64,000 nucleotides of DNA, from NCBI GenBank assembly GCA_905214305.1, contig CAJMLK010000007.1, forward strand, positions 12,786 through 76,785. Reading direction: 5' to 3'. A program made the translations under genes and the position numbers. The notes beneath the pieces were generated by a model. That model saw only the letters and a list, made by a program, of their open reading frames with translations, was not told the DNA's origin and ran no database searches. The stretch is from an uncultured bacterium (GTDB lineage: Bacteria; Desulfobacterota; Desulfovibrionia; Desulfovibrionales; Desulfovibrionaceae). Positions 44,533-53,423 of the stretch are shown here, piece after piece (the first letter of the stretch is position 1; each line of letters starts with the position of its first letter).

Positions 44533-46689
44533 ATGCGTTTTTATATCGTCCATGAGTTGCGTGGCATAGCTACGCCCGATTCCGGCAGAATGCGCGTGCG
44601 CGCCTCCTGCCCCCTCAATCCCCCGCAGGCCGAAGCTCTGGCAGGAGCTCTGGCGACCCTGCCCGGCATTATTGTGGCCCGCGTCACTCCCCGTCTGGGC
44701 AGTCTGCTGTTTTTTTATGAAGACCAGCAGAGCCGCGAAGACGCCCTGACCCTTCTCATGGGCGCAAGCGACGAGCAAAGTCCGCTGGCACACATGGAAA
44801 TACCGGGCGACGACCCCAATCCCGGCCCCGGCGAAGCCACGCTTACCGAAGGGCTTTTGCCGGTCTTTCAATACGTTTTTGTTCGGCCCCTGCTGCCCAT
44901 GGCCCTGCGCATCGTCAACAGCGTGATCAGCGCCGTGCCTTTTCTTTTCAAAGGGGTGCAGGCCGTCCTGCGCGGCGCGCTCAACGTGGATGTTCTGGAT
45001 GCGGCCGCCATCGGCGCGTCACTCGTCATGCGCGACTTCCGCACAGTGAGCCTGCTCACCCTGCTGCTGGGTCTGGGAGAAACCCTCGAGTACTGGACAC
45101 GCCGCCGCTCCATGGCAACACTGACCGAAAGTCTGGCCCTTAACGTGGAAAACGTCTGGCTGCTTGTTGACGGTACGGAAGTATCCGTTCCCCTTGCCCA
45201 GGTCAAAGAGGACGACCTTGTGGTCGTGCGCGACGGCGGCAGCATCCCCGTGGACGGCGTGGTCGAAAAAGGCTGCGCGGTGGTCAACCAGTCCTCCATG
45301 ACCGGGGAGCCGCTTGGCGTCAAAAGAACTGTGGGGGCCTCGGTCTTCGCAGGAACCGTGGTGGAAGAAGGCAGCCTTGTCATTCGCGCCCGGCATGTGG
45401 GTGACGGCACGCGCCTGCGTCAGGTTGTAAAATTTATTGAAGAATCTGAAACGCTCAAGGCGGGCATCCAGGGCAAGTACGAACGTCTGGCAGACATGGC
45501 CGTGCCCTTTACCTTCGGGCTGGCCGCTCTGGTCTGGCTGCTCACAAGGGACTTCCGCCGTGCGGCCTCGGTGCTGCTTGTGGACTATTCCTGCGCGCTC
45601 AAGCTTGCAACGCCTCTGGCGGTGCTGGCGTCCATGCGCGAGGGCGCCCGCCACGGCATGGCCATCAAGGGCGGACGGTATCTTGAAGCCCTCAACGAGG
45701 CCGACACCGTTGTCTTTGACAAAACCGGCACGCTTACTCAGGCCAGCCCCAAGGTTGTGGAGGTCTTTCCCGCACCCGGCTTTGAACGCACCGAGGTTTT
45801 GCGCGTCATGGCCTGCCTTGAAGAGCATTTTCCCCACCCCGTGGCCCGCGCCGTGGTGCGCAAGGCCGACGAGGAAGGGCTCAAGCATGAGGAAGAACAC
45901 GCACATGTGGAATACCTTGTGGCGCACGGTGTTGCCTCTTCACTTTACGGCAAAAAAATGCGCGTGGGCAGCCGCCACTATATCGAACATGACGAAGGCG
46001 TAGACCTTTCCCCCCTGAAGCAGGTCATCGAGGAGCAGGCAGCCATGGGCCGTTCGCTGCTCTTCATGAGCGAAGACGGCAGGCTGGCGGGCATGGTCTC
46101 CATTGAAGACCCCCTGCGCCCAGAGGCGGCGCGCGTTGTGGAAGAACTGCGGGGTCTGGGCTTTGGCCGCATACTCATGCTCACCGGCGACGATGAACGC
46201 ACGGCGCGTGCCGTGGCCGCCCGTGTCGGCATCAGCGAATACCGTTCTCAGGTACTGCCCGCAGACAAGGCCCGCATTGTTCAGGACCTTACCGCGCAGG
46301 GCTGCAAGGTGCTCATGGTGGGCGACGGCATCAACGATGCCCCGGCCCTTTCAGCCTCGCATGTGGGCGTTGCCATGAGCGATGGTACAGATCTGGCCCG
46401 CGAGGTCGCCAACGTGCTGCTGACCCACCCCAGCCTTGAAGGGCTTGTCAATGCCCGGCTGCTGGGCAGGCGAACCCTGCGGCGCATACACTTCAACTTT
46501 GTGTCCACCCTGGCGCTCAACAGTGCGTTTCTTGTGGGCGGGCTTTTCATGATTATCGGTCCCGGCGTTTCGGCCCTGCTGCACAACGTCACGACACTGG
46601 GAGTGGCCCTCAACGCCATGCGCCCGCATTTGCCGAAAAAGGCCCTTCCGGGCGAGGAGAGCCATTTTGAACACCCTGCGTCTTCTTAA
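44533..46689 (+). CDS. P1B-type metal ATPase, ferrosome FezB-like
   Basis: The 718-residue ATPase has an N-terminal HMA-like fold whose metal-site position reads GRMRVR (18-23) instead of CxxC. TGEP (257-260), the phosphorylated DKTGT (D396), a late HPVARAVVR and GDGINDAPA (597-605) complete the P-type core. The TM metal motif is SCALK (353-357), where Cu/Zn/Cd pumps have CPC, so it belongs to an atypical group; I recall the P1B-6 group, to which FezB of ferrosomes belongs, but cannot check. FeoA nearby points to iron. I chose the ATG at 44533 for AGGAG upstream. The next gene overlaps its end. Confidence 0.85.
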   Translation: MRFYIVHELRGIATPDSGRMRVRASCPLNPPQAEALAGALATLPGIIVARVTPRLGSLLFFYEDQQSREDALTLLMGASDEQSPLAHMEIPGDDPNPGPGEATLTEGLLPVFQYVFVRPLLPMALRIVNSVISAVPFLFKGVQAVLRGALNVDVLDAAAIGASLVMRDFRTVSLLTLLLGLGETLEYWTRRRSMATLTESLALNVENVWLLVDGTEVSVPLAQVKEDDLVVVRDGGSIPVDGVVEKGCAVVNQSSMTGEPLGVKRTVGASVFAGTVVEEGSLVIRARHVGDGTRLRQVVKFIEESETLKAGIQGKYERLADMAVPFTFGLAALVWLLTRDFRRAASVLLVDYSCALKLATPLAVLASMREGARHGMAIKGGRYLEALNEADTVVFDKTGTLTQASPKVVEVFPAPGFERTEVLRVMACLEEHFPHPVARAVVRKADEEGLKHEEEHAHVEYLVAHGVASSLYGKKMRVGSRHYIEHDEGVDLSPLKQVIEEQAAMGRSLLFMSEDGRLAGMVSIEDPLRPEAARVVEELRGLGFGRILMLTGDDERTARAVAARVGISEYRSQVLPADKARIVQDLTAQGCKVLMVGDGINDAPALSASHVGVAMSDGTDLAREVANVLLTHPSLEGLVNARLLGRRTLRRIHFNFVSTLALNSAFLVGGLFMIIGPGVSALLHNVTTLGVALNAMRPHLPKKALPGEESHFEHPASS

Positions 46690-46954
46690 ATATGTGCGCA
46701 GCTTTGTGGACGGCCGGGTTCGCATACGCCACCCCGCCCTTTGCAACGCATCCGTAGCCGCCCTTGCCGAAGCCCGCATGAAAGCCATCGCCGGTGTCAC
46801 ATCGGTGGAGTGCAATCCCGTTAGCGGGTCTGTGCTCATCCTGTATGACAGCAAGGCCCTTCCCAAGGAACGCCTTTTTGCCATTGGCGAGGCCTGGGCC
46901 GGATACCTTGACAAGGTCAGGGACGGAAAACAGGCGGATATTCCTGAATTTTAG
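46667..46954 (+). CDS. Small HMA-like protein with GRxRxR motif, TTG start
   Basis: The 95-residue protein (RSFVDGRVRIRHPALCNASV) aligns by eye with the protein at 42136 and the ATPase N-terminus, including the later GSVLILYDSK strand. It overlaps the ATPase by 23 bases. The start is TTG at 46667, with GAGGAG upstream; the first ATG would remove the motif. The TAG stop (46952-46954) is also the end of a dispersed repeat. Confidence 0.82.
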   Translation: MNTLRLLKYVRSFVDGRVRIRHPALCNASVAALAEARMKAIAGVTSVECNPVSGSVLILYDSKALPKERLFAIGEAWAGYLDKVRDGKQADIPEF

Positions 46955-47149
46955 AGCAGTTTTTCTTTGAAATTGCTCTGGGGATGCGGGAACAGGCCCC
47001 CGCCGCGCAGGCGTAAGCGCAGCTTCAGCCGTTACGACAAAGGAAGTTGCGGACGAAGACAGCAGAGCTGTTTGTCTGCGCGGCCAAACGCCGGAAAAAA
47101 CGTCTTGGAAGCATTGGAAACAGACATTCTCAATGCGAAAATGCTCTAA
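46951..47149. repeat. Dispersed repeat, full long copy
   Basis: It runs from TTAGAGCA to TGCTCTAA. The arms are AGAGCAGTTTTTCTTTGAAA and ATTCTCAATGCGAAAATGCT, with the GGCGTAAGCGCAGCTTCAGC block between. It starts in the stop codon of the gene at 46667. Confidence 0.82.
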
Positions 47150-47153
47150 AATG

Positions 47154-47186
47154 AACCCCGTCGAGAATCTGCTTCTCGACGGGGTT
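47154..47186. terminator. Bidirectional terminator candidate
   Basis: AACCCCGTCGAGAA (47154-47167) and TTCTCGACGGGGTT (47173-47186) form a perfect 14-bp stem with a 5-base loop between convergent genes. The T-run is short on both sides. Confidence 0.7.
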
Positions 47187-47290
47187 CGGCATTTGCCCGG
47201 TGTCTGGCTTTCGTGGCCAATGTCTGCCCCGCCCTGCGCGGCAGTTGTCTGAAAACTCTTGGGGCATCGCGTGCACAGTGACGTGTACGA

Positions 47291-48463
47291 TCAGGCCGGA
47301 AAGTCATTTGCCGCAAAAGCGCGCTCGCGCAGCCCCATGCGCTCAAGAGCATCCAGCACATCGTCCACGGGCAGATTCTCCAGACAGGTCACCGGCGGAT
47401 CAGGGTATTCAAAGCCGAGATTCAGATAGGCACAGGCCCCGGAGTGCGGCAGCAGGCTCTGGACACTCCTGCCCCGTGGCCCCCATCGAAGCGGATTGGT
47501 CGGCCCGTGCAGCCCCACCGTGGGCGCGCCCGCAAGAGCCGCCAGATGCATGGTTCCTGTATTCACAGCCACCACCCCCGCCGCGCCGGAAAACATCCAG
47601 GCAAGTCCGGCAAGCGACAGATCGCCCGCAAGAGAGACAGCGGGGCACTCCGCGTGGTCGACAAGAAAGGCCGCATTCCGCGCCGCATCTCCGGGCGCGC
47701 CGGTCAGGCAGACCTGAAAGCCGCGCCCGGCCAGTTCCCGGGCCAGAGCGGCCCAGTGGCCCGAGGGCCATTCCTTGAGCCGGGAATGGATGCCCGAAGG
47801 CCACATGTGCAGATACACGCGCGGCAGGCGCGCCTCCGCAAGCTCTACAAGCATCTTGTCGGCTTTGACGGCGTCCGCCGGGGCCTCGGCGGGCAGCGCA
47901 AGGCAGGGGTCGCCCTCAAGGTCGGCGTAAACCGCCCTGCCCAGGGCCAGAAAATTTTCCACCTCGTGCCTGTCCGCCCTGTGTGGAACCCTGTGGGAGT
48001 AGCCACAGGCGCGGAACTGGCCGGGAGTGTCAAAACCCACGGTGCAGGGCGCCCCCGACAGGTTGCTCAGCACGGCCCCAAGCCGGGGCCACTGGCTGCC
48101 GTCAAAAAGCACGTCCAGTTTTTTTCCGCGCAGCCAGTCCAGCATGGCCGGAACCTGCCGCACGCCGAACGAGACGCTTTCATCAATGCCGGGAATCAGA
48201 GACGCCGTGGCGGCGTTTCCCCTGCTGGTCAGCAGGTAGAGGCGCGCGCGGGGCAAACGCTGACGCACGGCCGCTATCAGCGATGAAAAAAGCAGCAGGT
48301 CGCCAATGGCGCCGAGGCAGATAAAGCCCACCCGTTGCGGCTCGGACGGCATGTTCAGTGACGCCGTTCCGGCAGCGGCACGCAGCCCCGCCGTACAAAA
48401 GGTCAGCGGAATGCCCGCCCAACGGTCAAGAAAACGGTTCAGCCGGTTGCCGCGCTCACCCAT
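47291..48463 (-). CDS. Glycosyltransferase family 9 (heptosyltransferase-like)
   Basis: The 390-residue enzyme has the GFICLGAIGDLLLFSSLI N-terminal fold, VYLHMWPSGIHSRLKEWP, and HLAALAGAPTVGLHGPTNP near the C-terminus, as in ADP-heptose:LPS heptosyltransferases. It adds a sugar to lipopolysaccharide or another envelope glycan. The ATG at 48463 overlaps the stop of the upstream sugar transferase gene; GGAG lies upstream. The two form an envelope-glycan unit. Confidence 0.9.
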   Translation of the reverse strand: MGERGNRLNRFLDRWAGIPLTFCTAGLRAAAGTASLNMPSEPQRVGFICLGAIGDLLLFSSLIAAVRQRLPRARLYLLTSRGNAATASLIPGIDESVSFGVRQVPAMLDWLRGKKLDVLFDGSQWPRLGAVLSNLSGAPCTVGFDTPGQFRACGYSHRVPHRADRHEVENFLALGRAVYADLEGDPCLALPAEAPADAVKADKMLVELAEARLPRVYLHMWPSGIHSRLKEWPSGHWAALARELAGRGFQVCLTGAPGDAARNAAFLVDHAECPAVSLAGDLSLAGLAWMFSGAAGVVAVNTGTMHLAALAGAPTVGLHGPTNPLRWGPRGRSVQSLLPHSGACAYLNLGFEYPDPPVTCLENLPVDDVLDALERMGLRERAFAANDFPA

Positions 48464-49863
48464 CAGTACGCTCCATGCCCCAGAATGACCACCGGCACGG
48501 TTTTGCACAGTATCCACAGGTCCATCCATACGGACCAGTTATTGATGTAGTACTGGTCAAAATTCACGCGCTCATCATAGGTGGTGTTGTTGCGACCGGA
48601 AACCTGCCACAGGCCGGTGATACCGGGCCGAACCATGCAGTATTCGTCAAATACCGGGCCGTACTTTTTCACTTCGGCTCTGACAATGGGGCGCGGTCCC
48701 ACAAGGCTCATGTCGCCCGTGACCACGTTGATGAGCTGTGGCAGCTCGTCAAGGCTGAGCTTGCGCAGCAGGCGGCCAATGCGGGTAATGCGCGGATCGC
48801 ATTTGAGCTTGCGGTCACAGGCCCATTCCGCGCGCAGGACGGCATCGCAGCGCAGCATGTCCTTGAGAACCCTGTCCGCATCACACACCATCGTGCGGAA
48901 CTTGAATATCCGAATTTCCTTGCCGCCCCGCCCAATGCGTGTCTGGCGGTAAAAGACCGGGCCGGGGCTGTCCAGCTTTATGACAAGGGCAAGAGCAGCC
49001 CCAAGCGGCAGCAAAAGGGCCGAACCAAGAAGGCACAGGCCGATATCAAGGCATCTTTTGATAAAAAGACGGCGCTTGTCGCGCAGGTTCTGCCGTACCA
49101 GCAGCCCCACGGCATTGCCAAGATCACGCGGCGTAAGCCAGTGGACACGAAAATTGCCGCCGAAAGCCGGAACCACCAGAGTGCTGCCGAAAAAACGCCC
49201 GGCTTCGGTGATCACGTCGGCTTCCTGCGCCTTGCCCACCTTTTGCAGCAGCAGGGCCATGGCTCTGGGCTGCCGGGCGGCAACCTCGGCAAACAGGCGG
49301 CGCATGTCCTCCGGGGCATCCGGCAAATTGCAGATGGACACCGGATTAAGCCCCCTCTCGGGATGACGCTTGAGATAGCGCCACAATTCGCGCCCTTCAC
49401 TGCAATGGTCAAAAATGACCAGGGGCTTTCCCCACCAGCGCCGACGCGCGTAAAGGCGGCGGCACAGGCTGCGCATGAGCGGCATGCTGAAGAGCGTAGC
49501 CGCCCAGCTGCCCATAATCACTATGCGCGAATAGGCGTCGCCGGTTTTGGACAAAAAAAGAACCGCCAGGATGATGGCGTACAAAAGGCTTGTCAGTTGA
49601 AACAGCGCCTTGAGTTCGCGGTGTGGCGCAAGGCTCACTGTCTGATAAAGGCCCAGTCCGGCTCCAAGCACGGGCCCGAGCAGCAGCATGGGTGCAACCC
49701 AGTGATAAAGCACAGGATCAAGGCCGCCAAAGGCCGCCCGCACAAGAAACACGACAAGAGCCGTCCCAAGGAGGGCCAGCAGGTCAAACAGACAAAGTAC
49801 TAGTTTCTGGGCTGAAATACCGAATACCGAAGCGAGGTAAACCCAGCACGAGGTTTTTTTCAT
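48463..49863 (-). CDS. WbaP-type undecaprenyl-phosphate sugar phosphotransferase
   Basis: This transfers a sugar-1-phosphate to undecaprenyl phosphate, starting an O-antigen or capsule repeat. The 466-residue protein has four or so N-terminal TM segments, a CoA-binding-like middle region, a late TM (LCLLGSALLLPLGAALAL), and the C-terminal catalytic domain with KFRTM, MSLVGPRP and RPGITGLWQVSGRN. I chose ATG 49863 (a GGATGG lies upstream); an ATG three codons earlier is also possible. Confidence 0.92.
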   Translation of the reverse strand: MKKTSCWVYLASVFGISAQKLVLCLFDLLALLGTALVVFLVRAAFGGLDPVLYHWVAPMLLLGPVLGAGLGLYQTVSLAPHRELKALFQLTSLLYAIILAVLFLSKTGDAYSRIVIMGSWAATLFSMPLMRSLCRRLYARRRWWGKPLVIFDHCSEGRELWRYLKRHPERGLNPVSICNLPDAPEDMRRLFAEVAARQPRAMALLLQKVGKAQEADVITEAGRFFGSTLVVPAFGGNFRVHWLTPRDLGNAVGLLVRQNLRDKRRLFIKRCLDIGLCLLGSALLLPLGAALALVIKLDSPGPVFYRQTRIGRGGKEIRIFKFRTMVCDADRVLKDMLRCDAVLRAEWACDRKLKCDPRITRIGRLLRKLSLDELPQLINVVTGDMSLVGPRPIVRAEVKKYGPVFDEYCMVRPGITGLWQVSGRNNTTYDERVNFDQYYINNWSVWMDLWILCKTVPVVILGHGAY

Positions 49864-50026
49864 GGCATCCATCCCGGAAAATACACTGCTGCCTATGCAG
49901 CAAAACCACCGGGGCTGTAGATTTTGACCTGCAGCAGGCCGGAGCACTGTACCATGCTCTAAGCCATATAATTATACCATATTCTTTCCTTCTGCAAACG
50001 ACAAAAAACAATCCGCCACGGTCGGC

Positions 50027-50055
50027 TTGCGTCACGGCACAGCTTCTGTTAAATA
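50027..50055 (+). promoter_or_regulatory. Candidate promoter of the amino-acid ABC operon
   Basis: TTGCGT is followed after 17 bases by TAAATA, 180 bases before the ATG at 50235. It is a moderate match, judged by eye. The rest of the gap 49864-50234 holds nothing I can name. Confidence 0.35.
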
Positions 50056-50234
50056 AAATCCTTGTTTTGCCGTTGCTGGCGCGGCGACAGGGCACACACC
50101 CTGCCTGCACGCGCACTCGCGTGCTCCCGCGGCCTGTGCCGGGGTGCGCGCATCCATTCTCAGCGGCTGCCGCCGTATTGTTCTGCGGCTCTGCCGTACA
50201 AAGGCCACTGCAATTTCCGAGGGGGAAAACGAGC

Positions 50235-50978
50235 ATGAAAAAACTTCTTGTCTGCGCCCTGCTGGCCGCCGTCATGGCTGCCGTGCCCGCTTTTGCCAAA
50301 AAAAGCTATGTGAACGGCATTGACCCCAACTATCCGCCTTTCGCCTATATGGACGAAAAGACCGGCCAGCCCGCCGGTTTTGACGTGGATTCGCTCAACT
50401 GGATAGCCAAGACAATGGGCTTTGAAATCACACACAAGCCCATGGCCTGGGACGGCATCATTCCCGCTCTTGTAGCCAAGCAGATAGACATGGTGGACTC
50501 CGGCATGAGCATTACGCCCGAGCGCGCCAGAGTAGTGGATTTTTCCGAACCGTACTGGACGGTTTCGCGCGTATTTATCGTGCCCGCCGACTCCACGCTG
50601 ACCCCGCAGGACGTGCTGACCAAAAAGGTCAAGCTCGGCGTGCAGCGCGGCACATCCGAAGCCAACGCCATCAAGCAGGAACAGCAGGAAAAGGGCTACC
50701 CCTTTGAACTGCGCTTCTACGAGTCCGCCCCCCTGGCCGTGGAAGACCTGCTCAACGGCCGCATTGAAGTGGCCCTTATGGACGAACTGCCCGCCGATGA
50801 CGCCATCGCCAAGGGCCGCGCCGTTAAAAAGGCCGGAACCCACGGTGAACCGGACAAGTTTGGCGTAGCCATGCGCAAGGGTGACAAGGACCTGCACAAG
50901 CTCATCAATGAGGGCTACAAAAAGCTCATGGCCGATCCGTACTGGCAGGAACTGCAGAAAAAGTATCTGAATAAGTAA
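50235..50978 (+). CDS. Polar amino-acid ABC transporter, substrate-binding protein
   Basis: A signal peptide (to about AFA, residue 21) exports this 247-residue periplasmic binding protein. The family-3 pattern YPPFAYMDEKTGQPAGFDVD at its start and DSGMSITPERARVVDFSEPY next match His/Gln/Arg-type binding proteins. It captures a polar amino acid for the permeases and ATPase encoded downstream. GAGGGGG lies before the ATG. Confidence 0.94.
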   Translation: MKKLLVCALLAAVMAAVPAFAKKSYVNGIDPNYPPFAYMDEKTGQPAGFDVDSLNWIAKTMGFEITHKPMAWDGIIPALVAKQIDMVDSGMSITPERARVVDFSEPYWTVSRVFIVPADSTLTPQDVLTKKVKLGVQRGTSEANAIKQEQQEKGYPFELRFYESAPLAVEDLLNGRIEVALMDELPADDAIAKGRAVKKAGTHGEPDKFGVAMRKGDKDLHKLINEGYKKLMADPYWQELQKKYLNK

Positions 50979-51068
50979 GCAACGCGAAAGCGCTGAACGG
51001 CAGGCGCGGATCGCCGGTTATTCCGGCGGTCCGCGCTGTTATGCCCAACCTACGGCAAAACCCCTCTT

Positions 51069-51761
51069 ATGGACTCACTTTCAGTAGTTTACCACGCCCT
51101 GCCGTCCATGCTGGCCGGCTGCATAGTCACGGTGGGCAACGTGACCGTTTCCCTCGCCATGGGGCTTGTGCTCGGCGTTCCCATGGCCGTGGCCCAGGTT
51201 TACGGCGGCCCGTGGCTGCGCCGCATGGTGGCGCTGTACGTATGGTTTTTCCGTGGCGTGCCCATTCTTGTGCTGCTGTTTCTGTGCTATGGGCTTTTCA
51301 TCAGCCTCGGCCTTCCGGCAGACCCCTTTCTTGTCTGCTGTCTGGTGCTTGGCTGCACCAGCACGGCCTACCAGTCGCAGATATTCCGGGGAGCCATCGA
51401 AAGCCTGCCTCAGGGGCAGCTCAACGCGGCGCGCGCGCTAGGCATGGGCGAAAGCACCGGCATTTGCAGCATCATACTGCCTCAGGCCATGCGCCTGTCC
51501 ATTCCCGGCTGGGCCAACGAATTTTCCATTCTGCTCAAAGACTCGGCCATCTGCTATGTTCTCGGCACACAGGATATCATGGCAAGAACGTCTTTTGTGG
51601 CCGCGCGCACGCACGAGCATCTGGCCCTTTACGCGGCGGCGGGCTGCATTTATTTTCTGCTGACACTGGCGGTGCTGAAGCTTCTGCGCCGCCTGGAAAA
51701 AAGAGTTCATGTGCCGGGATATTCCACGGGCATGGGCCTGGAAGGCACGGGTGCGGGATAA
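51069..51761 (+). CDS. Amino-acid ABC transporter permease 1
   Basis: The 230-residue HisM/HisQ-like permease has about five TM segments and the EAA-loop-like AARALGMGESTGICSIILPQ. It pairs with the permease at 52525 around the ATPase at 51765, all in one direction. No strong ribosome-binding site is visible before the ATG. Confidence 0.93.
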   Translation: MDSLSVVYHALPSMLAGCIVTVGNVTVSLAMGLVLGVPMAVAQVYGGPWLRRMVALYVWFFRGVPILVLLFLCYGLFISLGLPADPFLVCCLVLGCTSTAYQSQIFRGAIESLPQGQLNAARALGMGESTGICSIILPQAMRLSIPGWANEFSILLKDSAICYVLGTQDIMARTSFVAARTHEHLALYAAAGCIYFLLTLAVLKLLRRLEKRVHVPGYSTGMGLEGTGAG

Positions 51762-51764
51762 GCC

Positions 51765-52523
51765 ATGAATGTGGACGAACAAGCGATTCTGAGAGTTGAG
51801 GGCATCTCGAAGATGCTGGGCGGCAAGCCCATTCTGGACAATTGCAGCCTTTCGGTGCGCCGGGGTGAGCTCAAGGTGCTCATCGGGCCTTCAGGCGCGG
51901 GCAAAAGCACCCTGCTGCAAAGCATCAACTGCCTTATCCCGCCGGACAAGGGCGATATCTATCTTGAAGGGCAGCGGCTCGACCGCGCCAGCAAGCCCGC
52001 CTTGTGCGCCTTTCGCGCTCAAGTGGGCATGATTTTTCAGGATTTCAACCTGTTTGACCACCTTACGGCCGAGGAAAACGTGGCCATCGCCCTGCGCAAG
52101 GTGCGCGGCATGAACCACAGGGACGCCAAGGCCCGCGCACAGGAAGAACTGGCGCGCGTTGGTCTGGCCCGCCGCGCCCTGCTCTATCCGGCCCAGCTTT
52201 CCGGCGGGCAGAAGCAGCGCGTAGCCATGGCCCGCGCTCTGGCGATGGACCCCAAGGTCATTCTGCTGGACGAACCGACATCGGCGCTGGACCCGGAACT
52301 TGTGGGCGAAGTGCTGGCTGTCATCCGCGACCTTGCGGACGGCGGCATGACCATGCTCATGGCTACCCACCAGATGGAATTTGCGCGTGCCCTCGCCACC
52401 GAGATTATTTTTATGGAGCACGGCAGGCTGATTGAACAGGGCGCACCCGATGTGCTTCTGGCCGAAGGCTCCACCACGCGCACACGCGACTTCTGCCAGC
52501 GCCTGCTGGAGATGGGGGTCTAG
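51765..52523 (+). CDS. Amino-acid ABC transporter ATP-binding protein
   Basis: This 252-residue nucleotide-binding subunit has Walker A GPSGAGKST, the signature LSGGQKQR, Walker B VILLDEPTSALD and the H-loop ATHQ. It follows the first permease by 3 bases and precedes the second by 1, so it is coupled in the operon. Confidence 0.95.
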   Translation: MNVDEQAILRVEGISKMLGGKPILDNCSLSVRRGELKVLIGPSGAGKSTLLQSINCLIPPDKGDIYLEGQRLDRASKPALCAFRAQVGMIFQDFNLFDHLTAEENVAIALRKVRGMNHRDAKARAQEELARVGLARRALLYPAQLSGGQKQRVAMARALAMDPKVILLDEPTSALDPELVGEVLAVIRDLADGGMTMLMATHQMEFARALATEIIFMEHGRLIEQGAPDVLLAEGSTTRTRDFCQRLLEMGV

Positions 52524-52524
52524 C

Positions 52525-53193
52525 GTGCTGGACACGGCCTTTTTCAGCCACGAGCTTATTCCCGCCCTCAGCAGGGGGCTGCTCGTATCTCTGGCGCTCA
52601 TCATTCCGGCAGGCAGCCTGGGCTTTGCAGGCGGCGTGCTGCTGGGTTGCGCCCGTGCCTTTGGCCCGCGCTGGCTGCGCCGCCTTGGCGACTGGTTTAC
52701 CGCCATCGTTCGCGGGGTTCCGCTGCTGGTGCAGCTGATGATGATCTATTACGCCCTGCCCAAGCTGGGTATCTACTTCCCGCCCTACGGGGCGGCCCTG
52801 ACAAGCTTTATCCTGTGCACGGCGGCCTACCAGAGCGAATACGTGCGCGGAGCGCTGCTCTCCATCCGCCAGGGGCAGATACGCGCCGCGCAGGCCCTGG
52901 GGTTCAGCACCTGGCAAACCGTCGCGTGGATAGTTGTTCCGCAAGCGGCCCGGCGGGCCCTTCCCGGCTGCGGCAATGAAATCATCTACCTCATAAAGTA
53001 CAGTTCGCTGGCCTACTTTGTTACCTGCATGGAACTTATGGGCGAAGGCAAGGTTGTGGCTTCGGACACCTTCCGCTTTACCGAGGTTTTCATTACGGTC
53101 GGGGCCTACTATCTGGCAATGGTCACCCTGGCGACACTTTTTCTGCGCTGGCTTGAACGCCGTTTTCATGTACCCGGCTTTGGCGCGCGCTAA
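52525..53193 (+). CDS. Amino-acid ABC transporter permease 2 (GTG start)
   Basis: The 222-residue permease has about five TM segments and AAQALGFSTWQTVAWIVVPQ as its EAA loop. The start is GTG at 52525, with GGGGG 5-6 bases upstream; a longer frame from an upstream ATG would overlap the ATPase gene by about 90 bases and lacks a site. A strong terminator follows. Confidence 0.92.
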   Translation: MLDTAFFSHELIPALSRGLLVSLALIIPAGSLGFAGGVLLGCARAFGPRWLRRLGDWFTAIVRGVPLLVQLMMIYYALPKLGIYFPPYGAALTSFILCTAAYQSEYVRGALLSIRQGQIRAAQALGFSTWQTVAWIVVPQAARRALPGCGNEIIYLIKYSSLAYFVTCMELMGEGKVVASDTFRFTEVFITVGAYYLAMVTLATLFLRWLERRFHVPGFGAR

Positions 53194-53220
53194 AAACACA
53201 GTTCTTTCCCGCAACGGAAA

Positions 53221-53254
53221 GGCTCTCCACTGCATGCAGTGGAGAGCCTTTTTT
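53221..53254 (+). terminator. Rho-independent terminator of the ABC operon
   Basis: A perfect 28-base palindrome (53221-53248) is followed by TTTTTT. Confidence 0.92.
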
Positions 53255-53423
53255 GACGGCAGGGGGCATGCCCCCGAATATTCGCACATCCCATATCTGG
53301 AATGTTCAAGAATTATTCGGTATAGGTTTTTGATGGCATACTTTCCTGATACGGAACATCACGCATTTCAGGTTTTCGGCCCAGAGATGTCAAAAAACAT
53401 CAGCCGGATATCATGAGGCCGAA

